From: Gordonia sp. SL306 | GTDB lineage: Bacteria > Actinomycetota > Actinomycetes > Mycobacteriales > Mycobacteriaceae | Length of the DNA: 64,000 nt | Direction of reading: 5' to 3' | Assembly (NCBI RefSeq): GCF_026625785.1 | Contig: NZ_CP113063.1 | Location: 992,001 to 1,056,000 of the forward strand | Part shown: positions 1 to 9,885 of the stretch, piece by piece | How the letters are laid out: each line of letters opens with the position of its first letter | Numbering within the stretch: the stretch's first letter is position 1 | Translations under genes and position numbers: made by a program | The notes under the pieces: generated by a model | What the model saw: only the letters and a program-made list of their open reading frames with translations | Database searches by the model: none | What the model was told of the DNA's origin: nothing

Positions 1-1303
1 CCGCGACGAAATCGACGGTGAGCTCTCGCCTGGTCACATAGACGGTGGCCTCGGTGGGTCCGTACATGTTGTGCAGCGACGGTCCGGAGTTGCCGTCGGC
101 CTCCAGCCGGTCGTCGTGCCATCGCCGCACCTGACCGAAATCGAGTGCCTCGCCGGCGAAGATCATGTGGCGGATCGACTGTGGGAGGCGATCTCCGGCC
201 GGGGGCCGGACGGCCGCGGCCAGTTGATAGAACGCCGACGGGGTGAGGTGGACGACGGTGACCTGTTCGCGTTCGAGGACCTCGACGAAGTCGGCGGGTG
301 ACCGGGTGGTGATGTAGTCGAGCACCACCAGGCGACCGCCAAAGCTCAGCGACACCCAGATCTCGCCGACCGAGACGTCGAAGGCATACGACTGGAACAT
401 CGTCCACACGTCGTCGCACGACAGGTCGTAGGTCTCGCCGACCGACCGCAGCAGTGTGACCACGTCGTCGTGGGTGACCACCACGCCCTTGGGCTTGCCC
501 GTCGAGCCGGAGGTGTACATCACGTATGCGGGATGGGCCCCGTTGATGCGCTGCGGGATGCGATCGACACCGTGATCGCTGCCGGCATCGGCAACCGTGG
601 ACAGGGACACGTCGAGGGCCTGCCAGGTCTCGATGGTTTCGTCGTCGGCCAGTACCAGCAACGGCCCGGCGTCATCGATGATCGTCTGGAGTCGTTCGAG
701 CGGATGCGACCGGTCGAGCGGCAGGTAGGCCGCACCCGACTTGATCACGCCGAGCAACACGACGATCAGTTCTGCCGATCTCGGCATCGCGACACCGATC
801 AGGACCTCGGGACCGGCGCCAGACGCGATGAGCCCGGCGGCCAGCCGGTCCGAACGCTCGTCGAGTTCCCGGTATGTCAGCGCCGCGCCGTCGAGGTCGA
901 CGACGGCGGTGCGGTCGGCGAATCGATGAGCGGACGAACGGAACAGACCCGGGAGCGAGCCCCAATCCGAGGAGCCCGACATCTCGAACGCGGTGGAACG
1001 GACGTGGTCGACGACCCGATTCGCCTCCGCGGCGATCTCACCGGCCGCCAGCCCGGCCTTCGGGATCAGGCCGGTCACGGTACCCACCACCGCCGACTCG
1101 GCGTCGAGCCCGCTTGCGGCGAGCACGCTCGCGGTGGCGGCGACCTGCGCCTGGAGCGCACCGAAGGTGACGGGGCCTGCCGCACCGCTGAACGCGGTCT
1201 GCTCCGGCGCCATGGCAGCCGCCATGGCGATCAGGTGCAGGGTGGATGGCCGGGGACCCCATCCGGAGGAGAGGTTCCACTGGCCGTGGTCGGGGGCCGT
1301 CAC
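1..1303 (-). CDS. Nonribosomal peptide synthetase, second subunit (partial, 3' end beyond left edge)
   Basis: About 434 N-terminal residues are visible before the gene leaves the window. It starts at a GTG that shares the sequence GTGA with the stop of the upstream synthetase gene, so the two are probably translationally coupled. Residues about 20-110 look like the first part of an adenylation (A) domain that breaks off. A full A domain then begins near residue 140, with the nucleotide-binding motif YTSGSTGKPKG near residue 262 and NMYGPTEA near residue 414. There is no condensation domain before it, so it probably pairs with the C domain that ends the upstream protein. Hand-read specificity residues begin D-V-G-H; I cannot assign a substrate. 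Later carrier, condensation or thioesterase domains cannot be seen. Confidence 0.85.
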   Translation of the reverse strand, partial: MTAPDHGQWNLSSGWGPRPSTLHLIAMAAAMAPEQTAFSGAAGPVTFGALQAQVAATASVLAASGLDAESAVVGTVTGLIPKAGLAAGEIAAEANRVVDHVRSTAFEMSGSSDWGSLPGLFRSSAHRFADRTAVVDLDGAALTYRELDERSDRLAAGLIASGAGPEVLIGVAMPRSAELIVVLLGVIKSGAAYLPLDRSHPLERLQTIIDDAGPLLVLADDETIETWQALDVSLSTVADAGSDHGVDRIPQRINGAHPAYVMYTSGSTGKPKGVVVTHDDVVTLLRSVGETYDLSCDDVWTMFQSYAFDVSVGEIWVSLSFGGRLVVLDYITTRSPADFVEVLEREQVTVVHLTPSAFYQLAAAVRPPAGDRLPQSIRHMIFAGEALDFGQVRRWHDDRLEADGNSGPSLHNMYGPTEATVYVTRRELTVDFVA

Positions 1304-4300
1304 GCGCGATCGGCGCCTCTCACGGGGACCTCGCCGCTCACCGGGACAACCGTGCCGTCGACCGTCTGGGCGCCGGGGGCGTCCCGATGGCCGACGACCT
1401 CGGCCGCCCGAAGCCGCAGTTCTCGAACCACGGAGTCGAGGGCGTCGGGACCGGACGTGACCAGGTCCGGGACGCTGCTCATCAACGCCATCGTGAGGCC
1501 TGCGTTCGAATCGTCGGCGGGCAGCCCGGCCGACATGGCGGTCTTGATCGCATCCAGGTCGCCGAAGCCCATGATGAATCCGTTCCGTTCGACCGCCGTG
1601 GCCGTCGGCTCCGTCGCGGCGGCCCGGGTCACGAGATCTGCCAGGGCGACCGCGTCCTGCGCGGTGCTGGTGGCTTCATCGGCGAGATCGAGCACAATGT
1701 CTCCCACGATACAAGTCGTGTCGTCGGCGACCGCCTCGAGCACCCGGACATACCAGCCGGCGATCCGCTCCACCGTGCTCGCGTCGAAAAGATCCGTTGC
1801 GTAGAGCAACTGGGCCTTGATGGCACCGTCGGACGTCTGACCGGCCGGATCGTTCGGGAAGAGCGTGAGCTGCAGGTCGACCTTCGCCGAGGAGAGCTGC
1901 TCGTCCTCCGGCGAGATCCGCAGGCCCTCGAGTTCCAGCGTGGGGAACTCGATGTTCTGGAACGCGAACATGACCTGGAACAACGGGTTGTAGGAGGTGG
2001 GCGCCATCGGCAGCACGCGTGAGACGATCTGGTCGAAGGCCACGTCGGTGTGTGCCATGTCGACGAGATCCTCGTTGCGGACCCGCTCGAGAAGCGTGCC
2101 GAACTGCTCGCCGACCGAGAGCCGGGTCCGCAGTGCCAGAGTGTTCACGAACATCCCGACCACGTTCTCGAGTGCGGAATCACCGCGGCCCGCATACGGC
2201 GTGCCGATCACCACGTCGTCGTTGCCGGAGATGCGGCTCAACAGCAGGGCGTAGGCCGCGTGCGTGACCATGAACAGAGTGGTGTTGTTGACGCGCGCCA
2301 CCGAGTCCAGCGCCCGGACGAGATCTGCGGGCAGCTCGAACTCGACGGTGCGCCCCTCGAAGCTCGGGGTGCGCGGCCGCGGGCGGTCGGTCGGGAGATC
2401 GATCTGGTCGGGCACGCCCTCGAGTCGATCCGCCCAGTACTGCAGCTGACGATCCCCCTCGGTGACATCGTCGTCACCGAGGGTCACCAGCCGATCGGCC
2501 TGCCACAGGGTGAAGTCCGCGTATTGCACTGGCAGCGGCACCCAGGCCGGTGCGGCCCCGCCGAGTCGAGCCGCGTACGCGGTCATCAGGTCACGGGCGA
2601 GTGGCGCCATCGATGCACCGTCGGCGCTGATGTGATGGACCACGAACACCAGCACATGCTCGTCGGGGCGAACCCGCAGCACCGACATCCGCAGCGGCGC
2701 CTTCGACACGATGTCGAATCCCTCGCCGGTGACCCGGGCGATCGCGTCGGTCAGGTCCCCGTCCACATCGGTGACGCGCAGATCGAGTTCGTCGACTATG
2801 TCCTCGGCCGGGATGATGATCTGGATCGGCAGGGCGTTGACCATCGGGTAGGTCGTCCGGAGCGACTCGTGGCGCCGGACGAGGTCACCCATCGCGGCCC
2901 GCAACGCGTCGGTGTCGAGCTCGCCGGACAGTCGAAGTGCCAGCGCGACATTGTAATTCGCCGCATCCGGGTCGGCGCGATTGAGCAACCAGAGGCCGCG
3001 CTGCACTCCCGAAACCGGCACCATCTCGGCACGGTTGCGGGCGGTCAGCGGAGGTTCGGACCGTCCGGTCATCGTCGAGGTCAGGCGTGCCGCGAACTTG
3101 GCCGCGGTGGGCTTCTCGAACAGGTCCTTCACCGGGACCCGGCGATCGAAGACCGCCGCGAGGCGCGACACCGCCTTGGTCGCCGACAGCGAGTTCCCGC
3201 CGAGTTCGAAGAAGCTGTCGTCGACACTCACCCGGGAGACGTCGAGGACCTGGGCGAAGACATCGGCCACCACGGCCTCCATCTCGCTGCGCGGCGCGAC
3301 GAACTCCTTGGACATCGAGAAGTCCACCGGCGGAAGCGACGTGCGGTCGATCTTGCCGACCGGCGTGAGGTCGAAGGACGCCACGACGACCACGGTCTGC
3401 GGGACCATGTAGCCGGGCATGCGCGCCGAGGTGTGCTCGAGGATGTCCGCCGGTGACGGCGATGCTTCGTCGGCCGCCGTCACGTAGGAGACGAGAACGG
3501 TCTCGCCTGCGGGACCGGGCACGCCGAGGCTGAGGGCGTTCGCCACTCCGGGATGTTCCATGAGCACCGCGTCGACCTCGCCCGGCTCGATCCGCTGTCC
3601 GCGGATCTTGAGCTGGAAGTCGTTGCGGCCCTGGTAGATCAGGGCGCCGTCTGCAGTGCGGACGACCCGGTCGCCGGTGCGATACATGCGACTGTTCGGC
3701 TCGTGCGGATTCGCCACGAAAGCGCCTGCGGTCAGATCGGGACGGCCATGGTAGCCGCGGCCGAGCTGGACACCGGTGAGATACAGCTCGCCCGGCACCC
3801 CGACGGGCGTCGGCCGCAGACCACGATCCAGCACCAGTGCACCCACACCGGGCACGGCGGGGCCGATCGTCACCGCGTCGTCGGCGCGCATCGGGCCCGC
3901 CGCGGTCGCCCAGATCGTCGCCTCGGTCGGCCCGTACAGGTTGAAGAACTGACGACCGGCACCGACCCACCGACGCACCAGGTCCGGCGGGCACGTCTCC
4001 CCCACACTGACGACCGTCGACAGGCTCGGGACCCGAGACGGCTCGAGCGTCCCGAGAGCCGACGGTGTCATCACCGCATGCGTCACCCCGCCGTCGGCGA
4101 TGACCTCGTCGAGTTCGGCGCCACCGAAGACATCGGCCGGGCTCACCACGAGCCGCCCGCCCGAACACAGCGCCATGGCGATCTCGAAGATCGATGCGTC
4201 GAAGCTCGGCGACGCGACGTGCAAGACCCGGGCGGCCGGACCGACCGACAGTGTCCGGCGCTGGTTGGCGACCATGTTCGCGAGTCCGCGATGGGTGACG

Positions 4301-7300
4301 GCGGCCGCCTTCGGCCGTCCCGTGGAGCCCGATGTGTAGATGAGATAGGCCAGGTCGTCGAGGCGCGCGGCCGACACGAGCTCGTCGTCGCGGATCCGGG
4401 TCCCGCAGTGACCTGCGACCTGCAACTCGATCTGCTCGTCGTCGATCACGAGCCAGTCGACGTCGCCGGGGACGTCGGCGGCGACATCGCAGACGGTGAG
4501 GCCGATGATCGGGGCCGCGTCGTCCAGCATGTCGGCGCGTCGCTCCGCCGGATGGCGAGGGTCGATGTTGACGAATGCCGCTCCGGTCTTCGCGACCGCG
4601 ACCGTCGCGATCACCGATTGCGCGGACCGACCGATGGTGACGGCCACCACCGACCCCGGACCGGCGCCGCGTGAGATCAGTTCGCGCGCCAGTTGATTGG
4701 TGCGTATCTCGAAGACGTCCCAGCTGGTCGTCGAGCCGTCTCCGACCAGTGCGGGTGCAGCCGGGTTCGCCGCGCTCGCGCCGGTCGCCAGGAGCTCCCG
4801 CAGCGTCTGCGGCGCGGCGCGCGACGGCGACCGGTCGGACAGTGCCACGACCTCGTCGGGCGGCAGCAGGTCGATCTGGCCGAAGGGTGCGTCGGGGTCG
4901 GCCACCATCCCCCGCATCATCGTGATCAGCCGATCGCCGATCGCCGAGACCGTGGAAGCATCGAAGAGGTCGGTGGCGTACGAGATCTCGACGTCGTAGG
5001 GCTGCCCGTCCGCAGCGTGCTCGGTGACGGAGAAGGCGAGGTCGTACTTCGCGGCGGGCACGCGGGCATCGATCACCTCCGTCGAATCGGCCCAGTGCCG
5101 CAAGTCGCCGGACTGGTCCGACTGCATCGTCAGGGCGACCTGGAACAGCGGGGTGTGCGACGACGAGCGCTGCGGCGCAACCGCATCCACGACTCTCTCG
5201 AACGGGACGTTGGAATGTGCCATGGCCGAGGCCCGTGCCGTGTGCGCGGTGGCGAGCAGATCACTCACCGTGGTAGCGGTGCCGACCGGCGTGCGGAGCA
5301 CCACCGTGTTGACGAACATCCCGACCAGGTCGGCGGTGAGTTCGTCGTCCCGGCCCGCGACGGCGGTACCGATCGCGACATCGTCGGTGTCGCCGTGGCG
5401 AGCGAGTACCGCGGCCACGGCGCCGTGGATCACGGTGAAGGGGGTGACCGACACCCGTCGCGCGAGCGACCGGATACCCGCCACGAGCTCACCGTCGATC
5501 GACACATCGACGTAATCGCCTGCACCGCCTGCCACCTCGGGTCGCGGGCGGTCGGTCGGCAAGGTCAGGAGATCGGGCATGCCGGAGAGTTCGGCCCGCC
5601 AGAAGTCGAGTTCTCGGGTCTGGAGCTCACTCGGCTGCTCGACGTCGCCGAGCATCCGGTGCTGCCACAGGGCGAAGTCCGCGTACTGGATGGGCAACGG
5701 GGCGAACCGGGGCGATTCGCCGTCCCGGCGAGAGCGGTAGGCCGTCATCAGATCCCGGATGAGGGGCCGAAGGGAGAAGCCGTCCGCGGCGATGTGATGG
5801 AGGACGACCACCACCACGAAGCCATCGGAATCGGCGAACAACGCCCAGCGGAAACCGATCTCGTCCACCAGATCGAAGCCGCGGACCGTCTCGCTCGCGA
5901 CCGCTTCGTCGAGGGTTCCCTCGACCGGACGCACCTCGACCTCGGCACAGTGTCCGAGGTCGGCGACCGGGACCACCTCCTGGACCGGTTCACCGGCGAC
6001 GGACGGGTAGCGGGTCCGCAGGGCCTCGTGCCGTTCGAGCACGTCGAGCACGGCCTCGCGCAGCGCGCCCAGGTCGGCATCGGGTCCCAGACGGATCGCA
6101 CCCGGCATGTTGTAGGTCGCCGCCGCCGGGTCCATGCGGTTGATGAACCAGAGGCGGGTCTGGGCATGGGACAGCGGGATCGTGCTACCGCGGTCGGCGA
6201 CCGGACCGAGCGCCGGCAGGTCGGCGTCGGCCGCGTCGTCGGCCCGCCGCGCGATCTCGCCGAGGTCGGAGCTGTCGAAGATGTCGGTCAACCGCAACGA
6301 CAGTGCGTGCTCGGTCCGCGCCCGCGACACCAGGCGGGCGGCCGTCAGCGAGTCGGCACCGATCGCGAAGATGTTGTCGCGCAGGCTTACCCGCTCGGCA
6401 CCGACCAGGTCGGCGACGAGACCGGCCAGCGCGATCTCCACCGCCGACTCCGGGGCCTCGAACGGCACGTCGACACTCGACGTCGGGGCGGGCAGCGCCG
6501 ACCGATCGAGCTTGCCGGAGGCGTTGACCGGGAAGTCGTCGAGGACCACCACCGCCGACGGCACCATGTGCGACGGAAGGTTCTTGCGACAGAACGCGAG
6601 AACCCGTTGCTCCTCGACCGTTTCCGAGTTCGATCGCAGATAGGCGACGAGCATCGGTGCGGCGCCGTCGTCACTGCGGGCCACCACCACGACGGCGTCC
6701 ACATGCGGGATGTCGGCGAGTACCGCCTCGATCTCCCCGAGCTCGACCCGCTGACCCCGGATCTTGATCTGGAAGTCGGTGCGTCCCAAGTATTCCAGCT
6801 CGTGACGATCGTTCCATCGGACGAGGTCGCCGGTGCGGTACATCCGTGTGCCCGCAGGCGCGAACGGGTCCGCGACGAAGCGGTCCGCGGTCAGGTCCGG
6901 CCGGCCCGCGTATCCACGTGCCAATTGCACCCCGGCCAGGTACAGCTCGCCGGCCACCCCGATCGGGACGGGCCGGAGGCGGACGTCGAGGACCCGGACG
7001 TCGGTGTTGACCACCGGACGGCCGATCGGCACCGGACCGGCCTGGTCGGTAACCAGATGCTCGGTGACGTCGACGGCTGCCTCGGTGGGGCCGTACAGAT
7101 TGCACAGATCGACCGAACTCACGGCACCGACCTTGTCGGCGAGGGCTCGGCTCAGTGGTTCACCCGAGGTGAACACCTGACGCACGGTTGGGCCGAACAC
7201 CGTTCCCGCGCCGGGCATGCCACTTGTCGCTGCGGTGGTGGCGCGGTTGCGCTGCGACAGGATGTCGACATACGCGTCGAGCATCGACGGGACGAAATGC

Positions 7301-9402
7301 AGCGTGGTGACGCCGCTCTCCTCGATGAGACGGGCGAGATATTCAGGATCGCGGTGACCGTCCGGGCGGGCGATGACCATGCGGCCACCGGTTCGCAACG
7401 GCCAGAACAGTTCCCAGACCGAGACGTCGAAGGTGATCGGCGTCTTGTAGAGCACCGCGTCGTCGGGGCCGATCGGATGACCGTCCTGCATCCAGCCCAG
7501 ACGGTTGATCGCCGCGCGCTGCGTGACCTCGACCCCCTTCGGGACGCCGGTCGAGCCCGAGGTGAAGATGACGTAGGCCGAGGCATCGCCGCCGCGTCGC
7601 GGTGTGACGGTCGCGGTCCGCGGCGCGGGGCTCCCGTCGTCGAAGCGAGCCCAGTTCAGGTAGGCGGCATCGATCACGACCTCCGCGCCCACAGCGTCCG
7701 CGATCAACGCACGGCGACGGGCCGGCTGCCCCGGATCGACCGGCACGTAGGCGGCTCCCGCCGTGAGCACCGCGTAGACGGCACAGACCTGTGCGAGGCC
7801 ACGCGGCAGCGACACCACCACTCGATCGCCTGCGGCGACCCCGTCGTCGACGAGACGTCCGGCGAGTCCGAGACGAAGCGCGTCGAACTCGGCGTAGGTC
7901 CACGTCCGGCCCTCGAACTCGACCGCGACCGCGTCGGGGGTGAGTGCCACCTGGCGCTCGAAGTCGTCGAGGGGCGAGGTGTCGTCGCCGGGCAGCCCGG
8001 CGCGCGGCCCGGCCCCCGTCTCGAGGAGGGTGGTGGCCTCACCGTCGAAGAGCAGGTCGACCTCGCCGATCGGGGTGTTCGGCTCGGCCATCAGTCGATC
8101 CATGAAGGTCAGGAACCGCCGCAGGTGCCGATCGAGCTCGTCCTGTCGATACAGCTCCGGATTGCCGTGCAGATCGACGACCAGACGCTCACCCGGTCCG
8201 GCCTGGTAGAGGTTGAGCCGGAGATCCTCGAGGATGCCGGAGGTCAGGATCTGATAATCCACCCGGGCACCCACGAGTTCGATGGGCTTGTCGAACATCA
8301 TCATGTTGACGATCGGCCCGAACGATGCCGTGTTAGAGTCCGCCATCCCGGCGTCGAGCCGGATCTCCTCGAACCGGTACCGCTGGTGACGCAGGGCTCC
8401 CGTCATCTCCAGCTTCAGTTGGCCGACGAGTTCACCGGTGGTGAGACCTGTCACGTCACGGGCGACGATCGGCAGCATGTTGGAGAGCATCCCGCCCGCA
8501 CGCTTGATCCGTGCGGTCGCGCGACCGGTCACCGGCAGGCTCAGTGCCACGTCGTCGGTGCCGCTCATCCGGGCCAGATATGCGGAGAACGCTGCGGTCA
8601 GCAGGACGGCGGGCGAACCCCCGATCTGCGCCGCGCGCTCTTCCAACGCGACCTGCCGTGCTGTGTCGAGCACGCTGCCGGCGATCAGGTTGACCGGATG
8701 CAACGGCGCCACGGCGGCGCTGACCGCGAGGCTGACCCGCTCCGGCAGGTCACCTGCGCGCTCGGTCCAGTGCGCGCGATCCGACTCGTGCCGGGTGCTC
8801 TCGGCATACGCCTGATCGTCGGCGACCAGATCGGCGAGCGATGCGTGCGGCCGATCGGTACGGGCCCGGCCTTCGACCGCCGCGTTGTAGCGCTCGAGTG
8901 TCTCCTGCATGGCCGTGAGTGCCGCATAGCCGTCGATCACGATGTGATGGGCGCGCAGATACCAGAGGGCCCGGTCATCGGCGACGCGGATCAGGCTCGT
9001 GACCGTGAGTTGATCGGCGACCAGGTCGATCGTGCGCTGGTAGTCGGCGTTCATCCACCGGGTCGCGGCCGCCATCGGGTCCGGGTCGTCGCGCAGATCG
9101 ACGACCGCGAGGGTGAAGTCGACCGCCGGGTCGACCACCTGCATGGGCACGCCGCCGGACTCGATGATCCGGGTGAACGGGGACTGCAGATCCCACCCAA
9201 CCTCACGCACCACACGCGCGAAGAGTTCGATGTCGAGGGGGCGGTAGTCGTCGCGGATGTCCAGGTAGTTGGCGACGGTCACCGAGTAATCCGGGGACAG
9301 GTTCTCGGCGAACCACATTCCCCGCTGAGCTGCGGTGAGTGCGAGTGGCTGGTACCCCGAGACGTCCGCTACGCGATCATCCATCGGGTCCATTCCACTC
9401 AC
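1300..9402 (-). CDS. Nonribosomal peptide synthetase, C-A-T-C-A-T-C, probable siderophore assembly
   Basis: A 2,700-residue assembly-line enzyme that activates two amino acids and makes three condensations. Domains by eye: C1 about 20-460 (HHIVIDG), A1 480-975 (TSGSTGVPKG near 609, NLYGPTEA near 767), T1 985-1055 (GADSL), C2 1070-1490 (HHIAADG near 1203), A2 1520-2010 (TSGSTGRPKA near 1689), T2 2020-2095 (GGNSL near 2069) and C3 2120-2540 (HHISADG near 2257). C1 resembles the N-terminal C domain of EntF, which accepts an aryl starter. The A1 code reads D-V-W-H-F-S-L-V-D, as in serine-activating EntF. The A2 code reads D-A-F-V-V-V-L-I-W and is unassigned. The last ~140 residues look like a broken A-domain start. 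The start is GTG at 9402; an ATG lies 9 bases downstream. No epimerase or thioesterase is present. Confidence 0.93.
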   Translation of the reverse strand: MSGMDPMDDRVADVSGYQPLALTAAQRGMWFAENLSPDYSVTVANYLDIRDDYRPLDIELFARVVREVGWDLQSPFTRIIESGGVPMQVVDPAVDFTLAVVDLRDDPDPMAAATRWMNADYQRTIDLVADQLTVTSLIRVADDRALWYLRAHHIVIDGYAALTAMQETLERYNAAVEGRARTDRPHASLADLVADDQAYAESTRHESDRAHWTERAGDLPERVSLAVSAAVAPLHPVNLIAGSVLDTARQVALEERAAQIGGSPAVLLTAAFSAYLARMSGTDDVALSLPVTGRATARIKRAGGMLSNMLPIVARDVTGLTTGELVGQLKLEMTGALRHQRYRFEEIRLDAGMADSNTASFGPIVNMMMFDKPIELVGARVDYQILTSGILEDLRLNLYQAGPGERLVVDLHGNPELYRQDELDRHLRRFLTFMDRLMAEPNTPIGEVDLLFDGEATTLLETGAGPRAGLPGDDTSPLDDFERQVALTPDAVAVEFEGRTWTYAEFDALRLGLAGRLVDDGVAAGDRVVVSLPRGLAQVCAVYAVLTAGAAYVPVDPGQPARRRALIADAVGAEVVIDAAYLNWARFDDGSPAPRTATVTPRRGGDASAYVIFTSGSTGVPKGVEVTQRAAINRLGWMQDGHPIGPDDAVLYKTPITFDVSVWELFWPLRTGGRMVIARPDGHRDPEYLARLIEESGVTTLHFVPSMLDAYVDILSQRNRATTAATSGMPGAGTVFGPTVRQVFTSGEPLSRALADKVGAVSSVDLCNLYGPTEAAVDVTEHLVTDQAGPVPIGRPVVNTDVRVLDVRLRPVPIGVAGELYLAGVQLARGYAGRPDLTADRFVADPFAPAGTRMYRTGDLVRWNDRHELEYLGRTDFQIKIRGQRVELGEIEAVLADIPHVDAVVVVARSDDGAAPMLVAYLRSNSETVEEQRVLAFCRKNLPSHMVPSAVVVLDDFPVNASGKLDRSALPAPTSSVDVPFEAPESAVEIALAGLVADLVGAERVSLRDNIFAIGADSLTAARLVSRARTEHALSLRLTDIFDSSDLGEIARRADDAADADLPALGPVADRGSTIPLSHAQTRLWFINRMDPAAATYNMPGAIRLGPDADLGALREAVLDVLERHEALRTRYPSVAGEPVQEVVPVADLGHCAEVEVRPVEGTLDEAVASETVRGFDLVDEIGFRWALFADSDGFVVVVVLHHIAADGFSLRPLIRDLMTAYRSRRDGESPRFAPLPIQYADFALWQHRMLGDVEQPSELQTRELDFWRAELSGMPDLLTLPTDRPRPEVAGGAGDYVDVSIDGELVAGIRSLARRVSVTPFTVIHGAVAAVLARHGDTDDVAIGTAVAGRDDELTADLVGMFVNTVVLRTPVGTATTVSDLLATAHTARASAMAHSNVPFERVVDAVAPQRSSSHTPLFQVALTMQSDQSGDLRHWADSTEVIDARVPAAKYDLAFSVTEHAADGQPYDVEISYATDLFDASTVSAIGDRLITMMRGMVADPDAPFGQIDLLPPDEVVALSDRSPSRAAPQTLRELLATGASAANPAAPALVGDGSTTSWDVFEIRTNQLARELISRGAGPGSVVAVTIGRSAQSVIATVAVAKTGAAFVNIDPRHPAERRADMLDDAAPIIGLTVCDVAADVPGDVDWLVIDDEQIELQVAGHCGTRIRDDELVSAARLDDLAYLIYTSGSTGRPKAAAVTHRGLANMVANQRRTLSVGPAARVLHVASPSFDASIFEIAMALCSGGRLVVSPADVFGGAELDEVIADGGVTHAVMTPSALGTLEPSRVPSLSTVVSVGETCPPDLVRRWVGAGRQFFNLYGPTEATIWATAAGPMRADDAVTIGPAVPGVGALVLDRGLRPTPVGVPGELYLTGVQLGRGYHGRPDLTAGAFVANPHEPNSRMYRTGDRVVRTADGALIYQGRNDFQLKIRGQRIEPGEVDAVLMEHPGVANALSLGVPGPAGETVLVSYVTAADEASPSPADILEHTSARMPGYMVPQTVVVVASFDLTPVGKIDRTSLPPVDFSMSKEFVAPRSEMEAVVADVFAQVLDVSRVSVDDSFFELGGNSLSATKAVSRLAAVFDRRVPVKDLFEKPTAAKFAARLTSTMTGRSEPPLTARNRAEMVPVSGVQRGLWLLNRADPDAANYNVALALRLSGELDTDALRAAMGDLVRRHESLRTTYPMVNALPIQIIIPAEDIVDELDLRVTDVDGDLTDAIARVTGEGFDIVSKAPLRMSVLRVRPDEHVLVFVVHHISADGASMAPLARDLMTAYAARLGGAAPAWVPLPVQYADFTLWQADRLVTLGDDDVTEGDRQLQYWADRLEGVPDQIDLPTDRPRPRTPSFEGRTVEFELPADLVRALDSVARVNNTTLFMVTHAAYALLLSRISGNDDVVIGTPYAGRGDSALENVVGMFVNTLALRTRLSVGEQFGTLLERVRNEDLVDMAHTDVAFDQIVSRVLPMAPTSYNPLFQVMFAFQNIEFPTLELEGLRISPEDEQLSSAKVDLQLTLFPNDPAGQTSDGAIKAQLLYATDLFDASTVERIAGWYVRVLEAVADDTTCIVGDIVLDLADEATSTAQDAVALADLVTRAAATEPTATAVERNGFIMGFGDLDAIKTAMSAGLPADDSNAGLTMALMSSVPDLVTSGPDALDSVVRELRLRAAEVVGHRDAPGAQTVDGTVVPVSGEVPVRGADRA

Positions 9403-9885
9403 TCTCGTCTGGGCGGTGTCGCGGTCCGCGCCGACCGGGACGTCCTCCGATCTCGCGAATCCACGCTGCCGAACATGTCATTAGTGATCGTTACTAAGTA
9501 CTGCAATACACAGGTATTTCGCGCCGAGACCGTCGACCGTTACACGGCATCTCGCAGATTCCTGACCACGAACCGTAACGAACGACGAGCCGAGGACGGT
9601 AATCACCACGTCCTCCTTTCGACCGACCGCGGCATCTCCGCCCAGGTCACGCCTGCCTGCCGGCCCGCCACGAACTGGTTCACAACGGGAACTGTAGGAG
9701 CCGAACCTGTGGGAAAGCTGTCTGACCGATGTCAGGTGGCCCAGATGCACGATTCCGGGCCGCTCACCTACGACACCGACCACCTGCCACCTCCCGGGTC
9801 GTCGCCTCGGCCGCCTGTTCTGCGTAAGTTTGACTTGGTAACAGCCCCGTCACGCTCGAAAACATCGATCCGGAAGAGGAGCGGA
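9403..9885. promoter_or_regulatory. Divergent intergenic region between NRPS and exporter genes
   Basis: This 483-base stretch separates the minus-strand synthetase from the plus-strand exporter and has no convincing gene. On the minus strand a TTGCAG and a TAATGA box about 17 bases apart (roughly 9478-9507) could form the synthetase promoter. The palindrome TTAGT-N7-ACTAA (9481-9497) overlaps that core. The palindrome does not match the IdeR/DtxR iron box well. The rest shows no obvious repeat or RNA gene. Confidence 0.4.

Noticed and set aside
9481..9499. IdeR/DtxR iron box before the NRPS
   Set aside because: The palindrome shares only the outer TTAG/CTAA character and departs from the 19-base iron-box consensus at most inner positions.
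4693..9885. A very long plus-strand open frame opposite the peptide synthetase, continuous with the exporter ATPase
   Set aside because: It mirrors NRPS codons in a high-GC antisense frame and its translation (Arg, His and Gly rich) matches no family. Only the part from 9886 is a real gene.
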